Notes: generated from the sequence alone by a model not told the origin. Positions 17,674-27,691 are shown, counted from the first letter of the stretch. The stretch: 64,000 bases of DNA from Pseudomonas graminis (GCF_013201545.1 NZ_CP053746.1:4912501-4976500); one strand, 5' to 3'. Numbers and translations are program-made.

Positions 17674-18165
17674 CTACAGCGCTTTCTGCCAGAACAACGC
17701 GCGGCCCATTTGCGGGTCCAGCTGGTAGTCGGCGAAGCCGAGCTTGCGGTAGGCGCCTTTGGCAGCTTCGTTGCCTTCCAGTACTTCGAGGGTGATTTTG
17801 CAGCAGCCGCGCTGACGGGCGATTTCCTCGACCTTTGCCAACATCTTCTGGCTGATGCCCTGGCCTCGCGCCGAGGCGATCACCACGACATCATGAACGT
17901 TGACCAATGGCCGGCAAGCGAAGGTCGAGAACCCCTCGAAGCAGTTGACCAGCCCAACCGGCTCGCCAGCGATGAACGCCAGCACGCTGAACGCATGGGG
18001 GCGCTTGGCCAGTTCAATCGCCAGTTGCTGACGCGTATCAGCAGACAGGGACTGTCCGCCTCCCATGGCATCTTCGGCGTAGTGATTGAGCAGGAATCCG
18101 ATGGCTTGGGCGTGTACCGAATTGCTGTAGCTGGCTTGCAGTACCAGAACCTCAGGGGCTTGCAT
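17674..18165 (-). CDS. GNAT-family N-acetyltransferase
   Basis: A 163-residue acetyl-CoA-dependent acetyltransferase. The acetyl-CoA site is VIASARGQGISQKML, and the C-terminal LEVLEGNEAAKGAYRKLGF is the usual family signature. The N-terminal half (HAQAIGFLLNHYAEDAMGGG) resembles Pseudomonas small-molecule acetyltransferases. The substrate is unknown. The ATG follows AGAGGAAGTCA. No operon partner is obvious. Confidence 0.88.
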   Translation of the reverse strand: MQAPEVLVLQASYSNSVHAQAIGFLLNHYAEDAMGGGQSLSADTRQQLAIELAKRPHAFSVLAFIAGEPVGLVNCFEGFSTFACRPLVNVHDVVVIASARGQGISQKMLAKVEEIARQRGCCKITLEVLEGNEAAKGAYRKLGFADYQLDPQMGRALFWQKAL

Positions 18166-18769
18166 TGACTTCCTCTACCGCTGGTGAAACCTCAACAGGC
18201 GCTCGACTCAGTGTGCCGACGTGCCGCGTGGCGGCGATTCTAACGCCCTGGCCGAAAAAATATCCTTATACGGAAGTAGGAAATGTCTCTGATGGGGCAG
18301 GAATTCGTCCTGCACGCACCGAGAAAAGGCAACTCGGCCAGATTGTTCTTTCCTCGACCCATAAAAGCGCAGGGGCCGGCCGGGAGTAGACCATTGGCCC
18401 GTTCATTGTCCAACAATCCGACCGGCGGCACCCCTGAATAAAGGCCCAGACCCCATGCTCCACAACGGCGCATTCAGGGACTTGCAGATCGATGCAGTGC
18501 CTCGGATTCGACGATGCACCCCGGCGCAACCCCGCGGGCCAGAGATGACACCCAAAAATAGTCGAAACTTCTGCGTGGGCGCAGAGGTCATGTGAATAGA
18601 GCAACTATGCTGTAGAAAAATCGAAGCAGAGTCCGCTTTCACCTTGTCCCTTAATGTGCAGTCGGTAAATGGGTATCGATCTTGCGTAGGTCTTGTGTGC
18701 CTGGCCATAGGGAATGGCCGTTTACAACCAAGTGCTGTACCAACACTGCATATCGAACTGGAGAAAACG
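18166..18769. other. Long upstream region of the glgA operon
   Basis: About 600 bases without a convincing gene. Small hairpins are present: GCAGGA-ATTCG-TCCTGC at 18297-18313 and CCGAG-N9-CTCGG at 18319-18337, close enough to form a structured leader, plus ATTGT-CCA-ACAAT near 18403. The glgA ribosome site GGAG lies at 18760-18763. I could not place a promoter confidently. Confidence 0.45.
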
Positions 18770-20356
18770 ATGATTAGTGCCGCTGTCAAAACCCAGAAGG
18801 GAGAGAGTTTTAATCAGCCGGCCAGCGAGCTGACCCATCTGCCGGTCTTCGCAACGACGAGCGCACCTGTGCTGCAACTGCCTCCTGTTCAACCAGTGAT
18901 TTCTTCGGTTACCCGCAAGAAGATCCTGTTCGTGACTTCAGAGATGGCCGACCTGGTGAAAACCGGCGGCCTGGGCGACGTGTCTGCCGCACTGCCGCGC
19001 GCCATGCGCCACCTGCACGATGTACGCGTGCTGATTCCCGGCTATCCACAGGTCATCAACAGTGGCAACCCGATCCACATCATCAGTGAGCTGCCCGGCC
19101 ATGCCGCGCTGCCTCCGTGCAAGATCGGCCGGATGGACATGAAAGACGGTCTGGTCATCTACGTCCTGATCTGTCCCGAGTTGTATGAGCGTGAAGGCAC
19201 GCCCTACGGTGACAATGACGGTCGCGACTGGTCCGACAACCACATTCGCTTTGCCCGCCTGGGCCTGGCGGCTGCCGACTTCGCAGCCGGCGCGGTCAAG
19301 ACCCAATGGTGCCCCGAGCTGGTTCACGCCCACGACTGGCCAGCGGGCCTCGCGCCGGCGTACATGAAATGGCGCGGGCAGACCACGCCGTCGATTTTCA
19401 CCATTCACAACCTGGCGTATCAGGGCTTTGTGAGCATTGCTTCCAGCCGTGAGCTGGGCATTCCCGACTCGGCATTGAGCCCGGAAGGCATGGAGTTTTA
19501 CGGCCAGCTGTCGTTCATCAAGGCCGGCATGGCGTACTCCAGCCATATCACGACCGTGAGCGCGACCTACGCCAAAGAAATCACCACCCCTGATTTTGGC
19601 TGTGGCTTGGAAGGTTTCCTGCAGAGCAAAGCCGATCGCGGTCAGCTCAGCGGCATCCCCAACGGCATCGACGAGAGCTGGGACGCTGCCACCGACGAGC
19701 ACCTGATCTGCCGCTTCGCTCCGAACGAGTGGACCCGCAAGGAAATCAACGCTGACTACGTGCGCGAGCTGTTCGAGCTGGAGCCGTCCACCGGCCCGCT
19801 GTTCGCGGTGGTGTCCCGCCTGGTTTACCAAAAGGGTCTTGACTTGACCATCGGGGTTGCTGAGCACATCGTCAACAACGGCGGGCAGATCGCGATTATC
19901 GGCCGTGGCGAGCCTGAAGAAGAAGACGCCATGCGTGAACTTGCCGCCCGTTTCCCGGGCCAGGTCAGTGTCCGAGTGGGCTTCAACGAAACCGACGCAC
20001 GTCGCATGTTCGCCGGCAGTGACTTTCTGCTGATGCCGTCGCGCTACGAGCCTTGCGGCTTAAGCCAGATGTACGCGCAGCGCTTCGGCTCGCTGCCGAT
20101 TGCACGCCGCACCGGCGGCCTGGCTGACACCATTGAAGACGGCTGCACCGGTTTTCTCTTCGATGAATCTACCGTTGAGAGCTACAGCGAAGCGCTGACC
20201 CGTGCGTTCAAGGTCTTCGAGAGTCCATTGCTGCTCAACGCCATGCGTTGCCGCGCCATGGCCGCTCCGTTCGATTGGCACAAAGCGGTAGAACCCTACG
20301 CTGATCTGTACCAGGAGCTGCTGAAGAAAAACGCAGGTGCGGCTCTGCACTATTGA
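18770..20356 (+). CDS. glgA: Glycogen synthase (ADP-glucose type)
   Basis: Transfers glucose from ADP-glucose to the non-reducing end of alpha-1,4-glucan. The 528 residues have an N-terminal extension of about 45 residues, then the ADP-glucose-binding KTGGLGDVSAALPRAM motif. The GT5 fold continues with HAHDWPAGLAPAYMKW, the C-terminal KPT-like VSRLVYQKGLDLTIGV and the SRYEPCGLSQMYAQRFGSLP nucleotide site. The start at 18770 follows GGAG; the frame stays open upstream without a ribosome site. It heads the glgA-treZ-malQ-treY-DUF2934-glgX operon. No glgC gene for ADP-glucose synthesis is in the window. Confidence 0.95.
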   Translation: MISAAVKTQKGESFNQPASELTHLPVFATTSAPVLQLPPVQPVISSVTRKKILFVTSEMADLVKTGGLGDVSAALPRAMRHLHDVRVLIPGYPQVINSGNPIHIISELPGHAALPPCKIGRMDMKDGLVIYVLICPELYEREGTPYGDNDGRDWSDNHIRFARLGLAAADFAAGAVKTQWCPELVHAHDWPAGLAPAYMKWRGQTTPSIFTIHNLAYQGFVSIASSRELGIPDSALSPEGMEFYGQLSFIKAGMAYSSHITTVSATYAKEITTPDFGCGLEGFLQSKADRGQLSGIPNGIDESWDAATDEHLICRFAPNEWTRKEINADYVRELFELEPSTGPLFAVVSRLVYQKGLDLTIGVAEHIVNNGGQIAIIGRGEPEEEDAMRELAARFPGQVSVRVGFNETDARRMFAGSDFLLMPSRYEPCGLSQMYAQRFGSLPIARRTGGLADTIEDGCTGFLFDESTVESYSEALTRAFKVFESPLLLNAMRCRAMAAPFDWHKAVEPYADLYQELLKKNAGAALHY

Positions 20357-20382
20357 TTGCACAACTGATTAAGGAATGACGG

Positions 20383-22209
20383 ATGCCTTCGCGCACGGAT
20401 CAAAACTGGCGCCACGGCGCCATCATGCTGGATTCACAACATACCCGGTTCGCCCTCTGGGCACCCGATGCCAAAAGCGTCAGCGTCGAATTCGAAAACG
20501 GGCCTGCCCAGGCCCTTCAGTCAGAGCAGGACGGCTGGTTCGTCCTCGACACCGACTGCGGCGCTGGCACGCGCTATCGCTTCAACGTCGCCCTCGATGG
20601 ACAAAACAACCTCACCGTTCCCGACCCGGCTTCCCGGGCTCAGGACGGCGACGTGCACGGCTACAGCATCGTCGTCGACCAGGCCGCCTATCAATGGAAG
20701 AACACCGAGTGGCAGGGACGGCCCTGGCACGAGGCTGTCATTTATGAGCTGCACGTCGGTGCACTGGGTGGCTTTAAAGGCGTTGAACAGCGCCTGCAGC
20801 ATTTGGTGGACACCGGTATCACCGCCATCGAGCTGATGCCCATTGCGCAATTCCCGGGTGATCGCAACTGGGGCTACGACGGCGTATTGCCCTACGCTGC
20901 GCAGTCATCCTATGGCACGCCCGAGCAACTCAAGCACCTGATCGACACCGCTCACGGTCTGGGTCTGGCGGTCATTCTCGACGTGGTCTACAACCACTTC
21001 GGCCCGGACGGCAATTACCTCGGCGCCTACGCCAAGCACTTCTTCCGCAGCGACAAAAAGACCCCGTGGGGCGATGCAATCGATTTCCGTCGCAGCGAAG
21101 TGCGCGACTTCTTCATCGGCAACACGATGATGTGGCTCCAGGATTACCGGTTCGACGGCCTGCGCTTCGACGCCGTGCATGCCATCGAAGACCCGACCTT
21201 CCTCGAAGACCTTGCCCGACACGTACGCGAGACGATTCCGTCAGAGCGCCACGTCTGGCTGACCCTGGAAAACGAGTTCAACGAAGCCAAACGCATGGAC
21301 CAGGGCTACGACGCCCAGTGGGACGATGACGGCCACAACACGCTGCACGTCCTGCTGACCGGCGAGACTGACGCGTACTACACCGATTTCGCTGAGAAAC
21401 CGACGCAAAAGCTCGCGCGCCTGCTGGGCGAAGGCTTTGTCTATCAAGGCGAAGCCACCCGCCATGGTCATGTGCGGGGTGAGCCGAGCGGCCACCTCCC
21501 GCCGACCTCCTTCGTGTTGTTTCTGCAGAACCACGACCAGATCGGCAACCGCGCCTTCGGCGAACGTCTGGTGCAACTCTGCCCGCCCCAGGCGTTGCAG
21601 GCCGCAACCGCGCTGTTGCTGCTCTCACCGATGATCCCGCTGATGTTCATGGGCGATGAGTGGGGCGCGAGCGAGCCATTCCTGTTCTTCACCGACTTCC
21701 ATGACGAGCTGGCAGACGCCGTGCGTGAAGGACGTCGGGGCGAGTTCAAGGATTTCGCCGCGTTCAAGGATCCGGCCAAGCGCGAGCAGATCCCTGATCC
21801 CAACGCGCTGAAAACGTTCGAAGCGTCGCGCCCGGCGTTCGATGCGTTGCTGCTGGAAACCGACAAGGGTCAGGACCACCGCACCTGGCTGGCGCTCTAC
21901 AAGACGCTGTTGGAAATCCGCAAAACCGAGCTCTTCCCTCGCCTGCACGGCGCGAGTGCGCTTGGCGTCAAAGAGCTGGGCGACAAAGCCGTCAGCGCAC
22001 GCTGGGCGCTGGGCGACGGCAGCGAGCTGCGGATTGACCTGAACCTCAGCGCCGAATCGATCGAGACTGACGATTTCACGGCTTACCGAGTGCTTCATCA
22101 ATCACACGCCAAGTCCGCAGAACTTTCCCCCTCCGCCACCCTCAATCCCTACACGGCCGTTGTCAGCCTGAAATCGAGTGACGTTGTGGAGGAACAGGAT
22201 GAGCAATGA
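20383..22209 (+). CDS. treZ: Malto-oligosyltrehalose trehalohydrolase
   Basis: Cleaves trehalose from the end of malto-oligosyltrehalose, the second step of the TreY/TreZ route. The 608 residues have an N-terminal CBM48-like sandwich (TRFALWAPDAKSVSVEFENG), a GH13 barrel with AVILDVVYNHFGPDG, the nucleophile Asp in FDGLRFDAVHAIED, the acid/base Glu in VWLTLENEFN, and LQNHDQIGNRAFGER. An AAGGAATGA ribosome site precedes the ATG, 26 bases after glgA. Its stop overlaps malQ by 11 bases, so the two are probably coupled in translation. Confidence 0.96.
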   Translation: MPSRTDQNWRHGAIMLDSQHTRFALWAPDAKSVSVEFENGPAQALQSEQDGWFVLDTDCGAGTRYRFNVALDGQNNLTVPDPASRAQDGDVHGYSIVVDQAAYQWKNTEWQGRPWHEAVIYELHVGALGGFKGVEQRLQHLVDTGITAIELMPIAQFPGDRNWGYDGVLPYAAQSSYGTPEQLKHLIDTAHGLGLAVILDVVYNHFGPDGNYLGAYAKHFFRSDKKTPWGDAIDFRRSEVRDFFIGNTMMWLQDYRFDGLRFDAVHAIEDPTFLEDLARHVRETIPSERHVWLTLENEFNEAKRMDQGYDAQWDDDGHNTLHVLLTGETDAYYTDFAEKPTQKLARLLGEGFVYQGEATRHGHVRGEPSGHLPPTSFVLFLQNHDQIGNRAFGERLVQLCPPQALQAATALLLLSPMIPLMFMGDEWGASEPFLFFTDFHDELADAVREGRRGEFKDFAAFKDPAKREQIPDPNALKTFEASRPAFDALLLETDKGQDHRTWLALYKTLLEIRKTELFPRLHGASALGVKELGDKAVSARWALGDGSELRIDLNLSAESIETDDFTAYRVLHQSHAKSAELSPSATLNPYTAVVSLKSSDVVEEQDEQ

Positions 22210-24271
22210 GCAACTGGAAACGCTGGCAGCCCAGGCGGGCCTGTCGGTTGACTGGAAGGACGCCAACGCCAAACCGCAACACGTAAGCCCCGAGGTCCTG
22301 CGCAAGGTGCTCGGCGGTCTGGGTTACCCCGCCGATACCGAACAAGACGTCGAGGCGAGCCTTAAACGCCTGAACGAAGAAAGCCAGCCGGCCACCCCGC
22401 CACCGTTGATGACCGTCGACCATGGCAAAGATCTGGACCTGTCGAGCTGGTTTGCGCCAGCCACCGCGTTCAAGCTGACGCTGGAAGACGGCTCGCTGCT
22501 TGAGGCCAAACTCACCGACAAGGCCGCCCTGCCCGGGTTGGCCGCCGTCGGCTATCACCAGTTGGAAGTCGATGGCCAGCAGTTGACCATCGCCGTCGCG
22601 CCGAAGACCTGCTTCAGCCTGACCATGGCCGGCGAGAAAGCGATTGCCCGCGACTGGGGCCTGACCACTCAGCTGTACTACCTGCGTCGCGAAGGCGATG
22701 GCGGTATCGGCGACACCCAGGGGCTGGAAGCCTTCGTTCGCGACGCCGGCACGCGCGGCGCTTCGGCCGTGGCGATCAGCCCGGTTCACGCGATGTTCTC
22801 CAACGACAGCGAGCGCTACAGCCCGTACTCGCCGTCCAGCCGCCTGTTCCTCAATGCGCTGTACGCAGCGCCGGGCACCATTCTCGGTGACCGCGCGGTC
22901 GAGCTGGCAATCGAGAAAGCCGGATTGGCCGACGAGTTCAAGCGTCTGGAATCTCTTGAGCTCATCGAATGGCCCGCCGCGGCCAAAGCAAAATATGCCC
23001 TGCTGCGTGAGTTGTATGCCGGTTTCATCGGCAGCGATCACCCCTTCCATGAGGACTTCAAAAGCTTCCGCCGTGCAGGCGGTGAAGCCCTGGCAAACCA
23101 TTGCCGTTTCGAAGCCTTGCGCGATGCGGGCGACGAATTGGGCATTGGCGGCAACTGGCATGAGTGGCCGGAGCAGTTCAAGAATCCGAAGAACCCTGCT
23201 CTCGACGCCTTCGCCGCCAAGCACGAGGAAGAGATCGGCTTCCACGCTTTCGCCCAGTGGCTGATCGCTCGCGGCCTTGAGCGCGCGCAGACCGCTGCCC
23301 GTACGAGCGGCATGAGCGTCGGCCTGATCGGCGATCTGGCCGTGGGTGCCGACGGTGCCGGCAGTCAGGCCTGGAGTCGTCAGGACGAGCTGCTTTCGGC
23401 GCTGACCGTGGGCGCGCCGCCGGATATTCTCAACCGCTCGGGTCAAAGCTGGGGCATCTCGGCGTTCTCGCCGACGGGCCTCAAGCGCAACGGCTTTCAA
23501 GCGTTCATTGAAATGCTCCGCGCCAATTTCGCCCACGCCGGTGGCCTGCGCATCGACCATGTGATGGGGCTCCAGCGTCTGTGGGTGATTCCGATGGGAT
23601 CACCGCCCAGTGAGGGCGCTTACCTGAACTATCCGCTGGACGACATGCTTCGCCTGTTGAGCCTGGAGTCCTGGCGTCACGAGGCGATCGTGCTCGGCGA
23701 AGACCTCGGCACCGTGCCTGAGGGCCTGCACGAGAAGCTGTCCGAGCGCGAGATTCTTGGCATGCGCGTGCTGTTGTTTGAACAGGACGACGCGACGTTC
23801 AAGCCCATCACGAAGTGGTCCAGGGACGCACTGGCGACCACCAGCACCCACGACCTGCCCACCCTCACCGGCTGGCTGAGCGAGCTGGATGTGGATTGGA
23901 ACAAGAAGCTTGGGCTTGTCGATGACGAAGCCGAGCAAAAAATGCGCGACGGCCGCGACAGGGAACGCAAGGGGCTGATTACAGCGCTTAAGCAGAACTA
24001 CACGCTGCCTAGCGATGCTGCGAAGGACGTCATCGATTACAGCATTGCGTACCTCGGCCACACCCCGGCACCGCTGGTGCTGCTCCCTATCGAGGACGCC
24101 CTCGGTATCGAAGAGCAGGCGAACTTCCCCGGCACCATCGACAGCCACCCTAACTGGCGACGTCGGCTCAACGGCGACAGCGGTTCTCTGCTGAACAACG
24201 CCGACGCAGCGCGACGTCTGAAAATTCTGGCAGCGGCACGGCAACAAGCCGCGGAGCGTGATCAAAAATGA
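22199..24271 (+). CDS. malQ: 4-alpha-glucanotransferase
   Basis: Amylomaltase that moves maltosyl units between malto-oligosaccharides, rebuilding substrates for TreY. The 690 residues show GH77 motifs: RIDHVMGLQRLWVIP with the nucleophile Asp, the acid/base Glu in VLGEDLGTVPEGL, and STHDLPTLTGWLSELD. An N-terminal extension of about 130 residues precedes the catalytic domain, as in other proteobacterial MalQ. The ATG at 22199 is chosen because GGAGG lies at 22187-22192. It starts inside the end of treZ and its stop overlaps the treY start (ATGA). Confidence 0.95.
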   Translation: MSNEQLETLAAQAGLSVDWKDANAKPQHVSPEVLRKVLGGLGYPADTEQDVEASLKRLNEESQPATPPPLMTVDHGKDLDLSSWFAPATAFKLTLEDGSLLEAKLTDKAALPGLAAVGYHQLEVDGQQLTIAVAPKTCFSLTMAGEKAIARDWGLTTQLYYLRREGDGGIGDTQGLEAFVRDAGTRGASAVAISPVHAMFSNDSERYSPYSPSSRLFLNALYAAPGTILGDRAVELAIEKAGLADEFKRLESLELIEWPAAAKAKYALLRELYAGFIGSDHPFHEDFKSFRRAGGEALANHCRFEALRDAGDELGIGGNWHEWPEQFKNPKNPALDAFAAKHEEEIGFHAFAQWLIARGLERAQTAARTSGMSVGLIGDLAVGADGAGSQAWSRQDELLSALTVGAPPDILNRSGQSWGISAFSPTGLKRNGFQAFIEMLRANFAHAGGLRIDHVMGLQRLWVIPMGSPPSEGAYLNYPLDDMLRLLSLESWRHEAIVLGEDLGTVPEGLHEKLSEREILGMRVLLFEQDDATFKPITKWSRDALATTSTHDLPTLTGWLSELDVDWNKKLGLVDDEAEQKMRDGRDRERKGLITALKQNYTLPSDAAKDVIDYSIAYLGHTPAPLVLLPIEDALGIEEQANFPGTIDSHPNWRRRLNGDSGSLLNNADAARRLKILAAARQQAAERDQK

Positions 24272-27054
24272 GTACCCCTCTTAAATCCCTGCGCGCCACC
24301 CAGCGCCTGCAGTTTCACAAAGACTTTACGCTGGACGACGCCACCAGGCTGGTGCCGTACTTCGCCAGCCTCGGCATCAGCCACATCTACGCCTCGCCCC
24401 TGCTGAAAGCCCGCGCCGGTTCCATGCACGGTTATGACGTGGTCGACCCACGGGTGATCAACCCCGAACTGGGCGGTGAGCCAGCGTTGCTGCGCCTGGT
24501 TGCGGCGCTGCGTGAGCACGGCATGGGCCTGATTCTCGACATCGTCTCCAACCACATGGCGGTCGGCGGCAATGACAACCCGTGGTGGCTTGACCTGCTC
24601 GAATGGGGTCAGCGCAGTCCCTACGCGAAGTTTTTCGACATTCAGTGGAATTCCCCGGACCCGCTGCTCAAGGGCCAACTGTTGCTGCCGTTCCTGAGCA
24701 CCGACTACGGCACCGTCTTGCAGAACGGCGAAGTGCCCCTGCGCTTCGATGCTGAAAATGGCAGCTTCCATGCCGAGCACTATCAGCATCACTTCCCGAT
24801 CAACCCGGCCACGTATGCGCCGCTGCTGAAGGCGGCGAAACGTCCCGAACTGGAGGAACTGGCCCAGCGTTTCGCGGAGCTCGATCACTACCCCCAGGCC
24901 TACGAGCGTGCCCGTCAGGCCAAGGCGGAACTGGCCGAAGCGGTCAAAGCCAAGCCCGAGCTGGTCAAAGCCGTGGAACAAGGCCTGGCGGATTTTGATT
25001 CCAGCAAACCCGAAGGCTTCGATCGCCTGCACCGTTTGCTTGAGCAGCAGGATTACCGTCTGGCCAGCTGGCGCACGGCGGGTGACGACATCAACTGGCG
25101 GCGTTTCTTCGACATCAACGAGCTGGGCGGCCTGAAGGTTGAGCGCTCGCAGGTGTTCGAGGCCACCCACGGGAAGATTTTCGAACTCATCGCCAAAGGC
25201 CTCGTGGACGGCCTGCGCATTGACCACATCGATGGCCTGGCCGATCCGCGCGGTTACTGCCGTAAGCTGCGCCGTCGCGTCGACAGCCTGATGAAGCTGC
25301 GCCCGGCGGGCACTGAGGTGGATCGCCTGCCGATCTTCGTCGAGAAGATCCTCGGCCCTGATGAGCAACTGCGCACTGACTGGAACGTCGACGGCACCAC
25401 CGGTTATGAATTCATGAACCAGGTGTCGTTGTTGCAGCACGACCCGAAAGGCGAAGCCGTGCTGGGCGAGCTGTGGAGCCGCGTCAGCGGGCGCACGGCC
25501 GACTTCAACAAGGAAGTGCTGGAAGCCCGCGATCTGGTCCTGCACGGCACCCTGGCGGGGGATTTCGAAAACCTGGCCCAGGCGCTGTTACAGGTGTCCC
25601 GCAGTGACGTGATGACCCGCGACCTGACCCTCGGTGCCATTCGCCGTGCGTTGCTGGCGCTGGTCAGCAACTTCCCGGTTTACCGCACCTACCTGACGGC
25701 ATGCGGCCGTTCTGCTGAAGACGAGCGTTTCTTTCAGCAGGCCATGGACGGTGCACGCGAAATGCTCAGCGAAGGCGACTGGCCGGTGCTGGACTCGCTC
25801 AAGCTGTGGCTGGGTGGCGAGAAGCTCCGCGACTACCCGACGGGCCCGCTGCGCGAAATGCGCCGCAAGGCTGGCAACCGTTTCCAGCAGCTGACCTCCC
25901 CGGTGGCGGCGAAGTCGGTAGAAGACACCTCGTTCTATCGCTCTGCCGTGCTGCTCTCACGCAACGACGTGGGCTTCCATCCGCAACATTTCAGTGCGCC
26001 GGTGGAGGCGTTTCATCAGGTCTCCATCGAGCGGCACAAGAGCTTCCCGAACAACCTGCTGACCACCGCGACCCACGACCACAAGCGCGGCGAAGACACC
26101 CGCACCCGCCTGGCTGTGCTCAGCGAGCTGGCGCCGTGGTATGCCGAGCAAGTCGAGCGTTGGCAGCAGTTGTCGGCACCGCTCAAGTCGGGCGACACCC
26201 ACATCAGCCCCGGTGACGAGTTGATGCTGTATCAGGCGATCATTGGCAGCTGGCCGCTGGACCTCGAAGGCGAGCCGGCCTTCGAAGCCTACGCAAAACG
26301 CCTGACTCAATGGCAGGAAAAGGCCCTGCGCGAAGCCAAACTGCACAGCAGCTGGAGCGCGCCCAACGAAGCCTACGAGACCGCTTGCCGCGAGTTTCTT
26401 CAGCACGTGCTGCTGAACGCTGACGGCCTGGCACTGCGCCAATCCATCGGTGCGACGGCCAATCGCATCGCAGCGGCCGGCGCGCTCAACAGTCTGGCGC
26501 AAACTTTGCTGCGTATGACCGCGCCCGGTGTGCCTGATCTGTATCAGGGCACCGAATTCTGGGACTTCAGCATGGTGGATCCGGACAACCGTCGTCCGGT
26601 AGATTACCCCGCTCGCGAACGTGCGTTGCAGGCGTCCGTGCCGGTCGCCGAGCTGTTGAACCAGTGGCACGACGGCCGGATCAAGCAGGCGTTGGTCGCC
26701 CAGGTGCTTAACTTGCGCAATGAGCATCCCGCGCTGTTTAGTGAAGGCGAATACCAACCCCTTGAAGTGGTGGGTGAAAAAGCCGACCACGTCATCGCTT
26801 TTGCCCGAGTGACGAAAAAGATGCGGGCTATTGTTGTGGTTCCGCGCTTGCCGGCTGAACTATTGGGCACTGCGCAAACTCCATTCATCAATGCAGCAAA
26901 TTGGGGCGATACACGAATCAACCTGCCGTTCGCTGATTCACATCCAAATTGGAAGGGACTTTTTTCACAGGCTACAGTCACATCCAGCAAGGAAATGTTG
27001 CTCAGCGCAGCGCTCAAGGAAATTTCTGTAAACCTGCTTATACAAACCTTGTGA
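24268..27054 (+). CDS. treY: Malto-oligosyltrehalose synthase
   Basis: Isomerises the reducing-end alpha-1,4 bond of maltodextrins to alpha,alpha-1,1, making malto-oligosyltrehalose for TreZ. At 928 residues it has the typical long GH13 layout: SLGISHIYASPLLKARAGSM near the start, GLILDIVSNHMAVGG, a large insert rich in Ala/Lys/Glu, the nucleophile Asp in VDGLRIDHIDGLADPRG, the acid/base Glu in PIFVEKILGPDEQL, and TTATHDHKRGEDTRTRLA. It overlaps malQ by four bases (ATGA). Confidence 0.96.
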   Translation: MSTPLKSLRATQRLQFHKDFTLDDATRLVPYFASLGISHIYASPLLKARAGSMHGYDVVDPRVINPELGGEPALLRLVAALREHGMGLILDIVSNHMAVGGNDNPWWLDLLEWGQRSPYAKFFDIQWNSPDPLLKGQLLLPFLSTDYGTVLQNGEVPLRFDAENGSFHAEHYQHHFPINPATYAPLLKAAKRPELEELAQRFAELDHYPQAYERARQAKAELAEAVKAKPELVKAVEQGLADFDSSKPEGFDRLHRLLEQQDYRLASWRTAGDDINWRRFFDINELGGLKVERSQVFEATHGKIFELIAKGLVDGLRIDHIDGLADPRGYCRKLRRRVDSLMKLRPAGTEVDRLPIFVEKILGPDEQLRTDWNVDGTTGYEFMNQVSLLQHDPKGEAVLGELWSRVSGRTADFNKEVLEARDLVLHGTLAGDFENLAQALLQVSRSDVMTRDLTLGAIRRALLALVSNFPVYRTYLTACGRSAEDERFFQQAMDGAREMLSEGDWPVLDSLKLWLGGEKLRDYPTGPLREMRRKAGNRFQQLTSPVAAKSVEDTSFYRSAVLLSRNDVGFHPQHFSAPVEAFHQVSIERHKSFPNNLLTTATHDHKRGEDTRTRLAVLSELAPWYAEQVERWQQLSAPLKSGDTHISPGDELMLYQAIIGSWPLDLEGEPAFEAYAKRLTQWQEKALREAKLHSSWSAPNEAYETACREFLQHVLLNADGLALRQSIGATANRIAAAGALNSLAQTLLRMTAPGVPDLYQGTEFWDFSMVDPDNRRPVDYPARERALQASVPVAELLNQWHDGRIKQALVAQVLNLRNEHPALFSEGEYQPLEVVGEKADHVIAFARVTKKMRAIVVVPRLPAELLGTAQTPFINAANWGDTRINLPFADSHPNWKGLFSQATVTSSKEMLLSAALKEISVNLLIQTL

Positions 27055-27070
27055 TACCGGGAGTGTCGAG

Positions 27071-27517
27071 ATGAGTGCCGACGAAAAAAGAATCAGCGAG
27101 CTTGCCCACCAGATCTGGGAAACGGAAGGCAAGCCACATGGGCAAGACGCCCGCCACTGGGAAATGGCTCGCAAGCTGGCCGCCGCCGAGGCGAAATCGC
27201 CTAAGAAACCGGCGGCTGCAAAGACGGCGAAGTCCAAGCTTGACGGCAAAGCGGAGCCCAAGGCTGCCGCCGCCAAATCTGCCCCTAAGGCTGCTGCAAA
27301 ACCGGCTGCGAAGTCTGCTGCAAAGCCTGCAGAGAAGTCCGCTGATCAGACTGCGAGCAAGCCTGAGCCAAAAGCCGATGCCAAGCCCGCCGCCAAACCG
27401 GCAGCGAAGGCACCTGCAAAGCCCAAGTCCGCCGCAACCGGTGCTGCCGCTAAACCGGCCAAGCCAGCCGCCAAGCCTTCTGCCAAGAAGCCTGCCGCAG
27501 CTAAGCCTGCACCTTGA
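27071..27517 (+). CDS. DUF2934 protein with a long Ala/Lys/Pro tail
   Basis: A 148-residue protein in two parts. Residues 1-45 form a DUF2934 helical unit (ISELAHQIWETEGKPHGQDA, then HWEMARKLAAAE). The remaining 100 residues are almost only Ala, Lys, Pro and Ser, in repeats like AAKPAAKSAAKPAEK. The tail resembles bacterial histone-H1-like proteins such as AlgP in being basic and Ala/Pro-rich, and it is probably disordered. It sits 16 bases after treY and follows GGGAG, so it belongs to the trehalose operon. Binding to an acidic polymer or DNA is a possibility, not a claim. Confidence 0.88.
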   Translation: MSADEKRISELAHQIWETEGKPHGQDARHWEMARKLAAAEAKSPKKPAAAKTAKSKLDGKAEPKAAAAKSAPKAAAKPAAKSAAKPAEKSADQTASKPEPKADAKPAAKPAAKAPAKPKSAATGAAAKPAKPAAKPSAKKPAAAKPAP

Positions 27518-27558
27518 TCGCATGCCCTAACGCGTCACTGCTGCGCAGCTAACACCCC

Positions 27559-27599
27559 TACCGCAGGGATCGCCTTAAAACGGTCTTGACCCTGCGGTA
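27559..27599. other. Long-loop inverted repeat between the DUF2934 gene and glgX
   Basis: TACCGCAGGG at 27559-27568 and CCCTGCGGTA at 27590-27599 form a perfect 10-bp stem with a 21-base loop. It is followed by ACTTTC. It may be a partial terminator or an mRNA processing or stability element inside the operon; no decisive T-run is present. Confidence 0.4.
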
Positions 27600-27691
27600 A
27601 CTTTCAACCCTGTTGCATCGATGGCGCAGTCCTGTACTGAGGCCACGGCTTTGTTCGCCTTCAGGAACTCATTCGCACGTCAGGAATACAC

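Noticed and set aside
18297-18337. Pair of small hairpins upstream of glgA as a riboswitch
   Set aside because: Stems are only five to six base pairs and I could not match any known riboswitch core; kept only as a note on the intergenic region.
18403-18415. TTGT-CCA-ACAA as a HexR site before glgA
   Set aside because: The HexR motif needs seven or eight bases between half-sites; here there are three.
22163-23560. Long minus-strand frame opposite malQ
   Set aside because: Antisense shadow of malQ with no recognisable domain or start signal.
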